Positions 13,958-14,732 of a DNA stretch of 14,732 nucleotides are shown here, piece by piece. This DNA is from Bacteroidota bacterium (GTDB lineage Bacteria > Bacteroidota > Rhodothermia > Rhodothermales > UBA10348), in contig JAAZVD010000010.1 in NCBI GenBank assembly GCA_018623785.1, positions 1 through 14,732 of the forward strand, written 5' to 3'. A program made the translations under genes and the position numbers. A model generated the notes under the pieces. It searched no databases and was not told the DNA's origin. It was given only the letters and a program-made list of their open reading frames with translations. Positions within the stretch are counted from its first letter, which is position 1, and each line of letters opens with the position of its first letter.

Positions 13958-14732
13958 GTGTCCTATTCTGCTGAACGATCCATCGCCCTTGCCGCCGTCC
14001 GTGAGGCAGCCCAGTTATGCGGGCAGGTTCAGGACCAGCTTCGTGTCCGCTTCATCGAAAAGGCCGATCAGAGTCCTGTGACCATTGCTGATTTTGGAAG
14101 TCAGGCGCTGATCTGCAGCCGACTCCGGAGGGCCTTTCCAGAAGATCCCATCATAGCGGAGGAAACGGCTTCCATGCTGCGTTCGACCGGGGGGGAGGCA
14201 GCCCGTGAAAACGTATGCCGCTTCGTTCGGGACCTGCGCCCGGACGCTTCGGATGCGGACATCCTCGATTGGATTGACTACGGCAATCAGAAAGAGCACG
14301 TAGACCGCTATTGGACGCTTGACCCTATCGATGGTACCAAGGGTTTCCTTCGGGGGGAACAGTATGCCATTGCATTGGCACTTATTGTAAACGGGACTGT
14401 GCAGGTGGCGGCAGTGGCCTGTCCCAATCTGACCCTGCAGTCGCATGCGGATATGAGAGGAGTCATTGCCATGGCGGTTCGGGGATCGGGTACGTACTTA
14501 CACCGATTGTCAGATACCAAGGAATGGGGCACAGCGCAGGTTACGGGTACGCAAGATCCAACGAAAGCACGCTTCTCGGAGTCCGTTGAATCCGGGCATA
14601 CGTCTCACTCTCGCTCGGCTGTTATTTCCAAGCTATTGGGGATCACGAAACCGGCTATCCGACTGGATTCCCAGGCAAAATACGTGGCGGTAGCGGGTGG
14701 TGATGCCGATATCTACATGCGGCTGCCCTCAG
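13958..14732 (+). CDS. 3'(2'),5'-bisphosphate nucleotidase (Hal2/SAL1-like), 3' end cut by window
   Basis: From GTG 13958 the plus strand is open to the window edge, giving 258 residues. The product belongs to the Li+-sensitive, Mg2+-dependent inositol monophosphatase-like family. Metal-binding motifs are the E68-E69 pair in IIAEET and LDPIDGTKGF (121-130, with D122 and D125). The segments FSESVESGHTSHS (206-218) and LDSQAKYVAVAGGDADIYMRLP (236-257) are those of the Hal2/SAL1 enzymes, which turn 3'-phosphoadenosine 5'-phosphate (PAP) into AMP after sulfate transfer or reduction. It resembles the eukaryotic-type Hal2 branch more than E. coli CysQ. GTG is the first possible start after an in-frame TGA at 13934; no strong ribosome binding site is seen. 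The usual WDxAxG motif lies beyond the edge. Confidence 0.9.
   Translation, partial: MSYSAERSIALAAVREAAQLCGQVQDQLRVRFIEKADQSPVTIADFGSQALICSRLRRAFPEDPIIAEETASMLRSTGGEAARENVCRFVRDLRPDASDADILDWIDYGNQKEHVDRYWTLDPIDGTKGFLRGEQYAIALALIVNGTVQVAAVACPNLTLQSHADMRGVIAMAVRGSGTYLHRLSDTKEWGTAQVTGTQDPTKARFSESVESGHTSHSRSAVISKLLGITKPAIRLDSQAKYVAVAGGDADIYMRLPS

Noticed and set aside
1..14732. CRISPR array, tRNA, rRNA, insertion sequence or prophage
   Set aside because: I saw no spaced direct repeats, no tRNA-like cloverleaf, no transposase or phage protein and no terminal inverted repeats.

Overview
This is about 14.7 kb of dense bacterial chromosome with mid-50s % GC by eye. I recognise sixteen protein genes, two of them cut by the window edges, plus one gene remnant. 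There are no rRNA or tRNA genes, insertion sequences, phage genes or CRISPR repeats. Several genes carry forms I know from Bacteroidota and their relatives: a biotin carrier split from its carboxylase, an Mrp protein without the usual CxxC, a sugar porter with a long loop before TM10, a small stand-alone HsdR_N protein, and mostly weak or absent Shine-Dalgarno sites. With the GC and the RsbV/RsbW-type pair, a Rhodothermota/Balneolota-like member of the FCB group is my best guess. This is inference, not a phylogeny.

Layout. Positions 1-1480 (minus) hold a biotin carboxyl carrier followed by an NAD(P)-dependent epimerase/reductase that starts with GTG and runs off the left edge. Reading away from them, 1713-3445 (plus) hold pfkA (glycolysis) and menG/ubiE (menaquinone methylation). 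Positions 3502-4568 (minus) hold a partner-switching module: an RsbW-like kinase, a STAS anti-anti-sigma protein, and what looks like the C-terminal stump of the RsbU/SpoIIE-type phosphatase that normally completes it. Positions 4585-7924 (plus) hold prmA, a Ppx/GppA phosphatase, mrp and nfu. The first two overlap by 8 bp, and the last two both serve Fe-S cluster delivery. A perfect 14-bp GC hairpin then separates nfu from a convergent DUF58 gene (8016-8948, minus).

From 9213 to the right edge everything reads plus: a Gfo/Idh/MocA oxidoreductase and an MFS sugar porter (a likely sugar or polyol uptake and oxidation pair), then pyrR and pyrB (pyrimidine synthesis, 8-bp overlap, with a structured leader before pyrR), a small PD-(D/E)xK nuclease-like protein, and a Hal2/SAL1-type 3'(2'),5'-bisphosphate nucleotidase cut by the edge.

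Most of the window is ordinary housekeeping. The points most worth a second look are the truncated phosphatase next to an intact switch pair, the mutually exclusive hairpins before pyrR, and the stand-alone HsdR_N-like protein. I did not find a convincing new multi-gene system.
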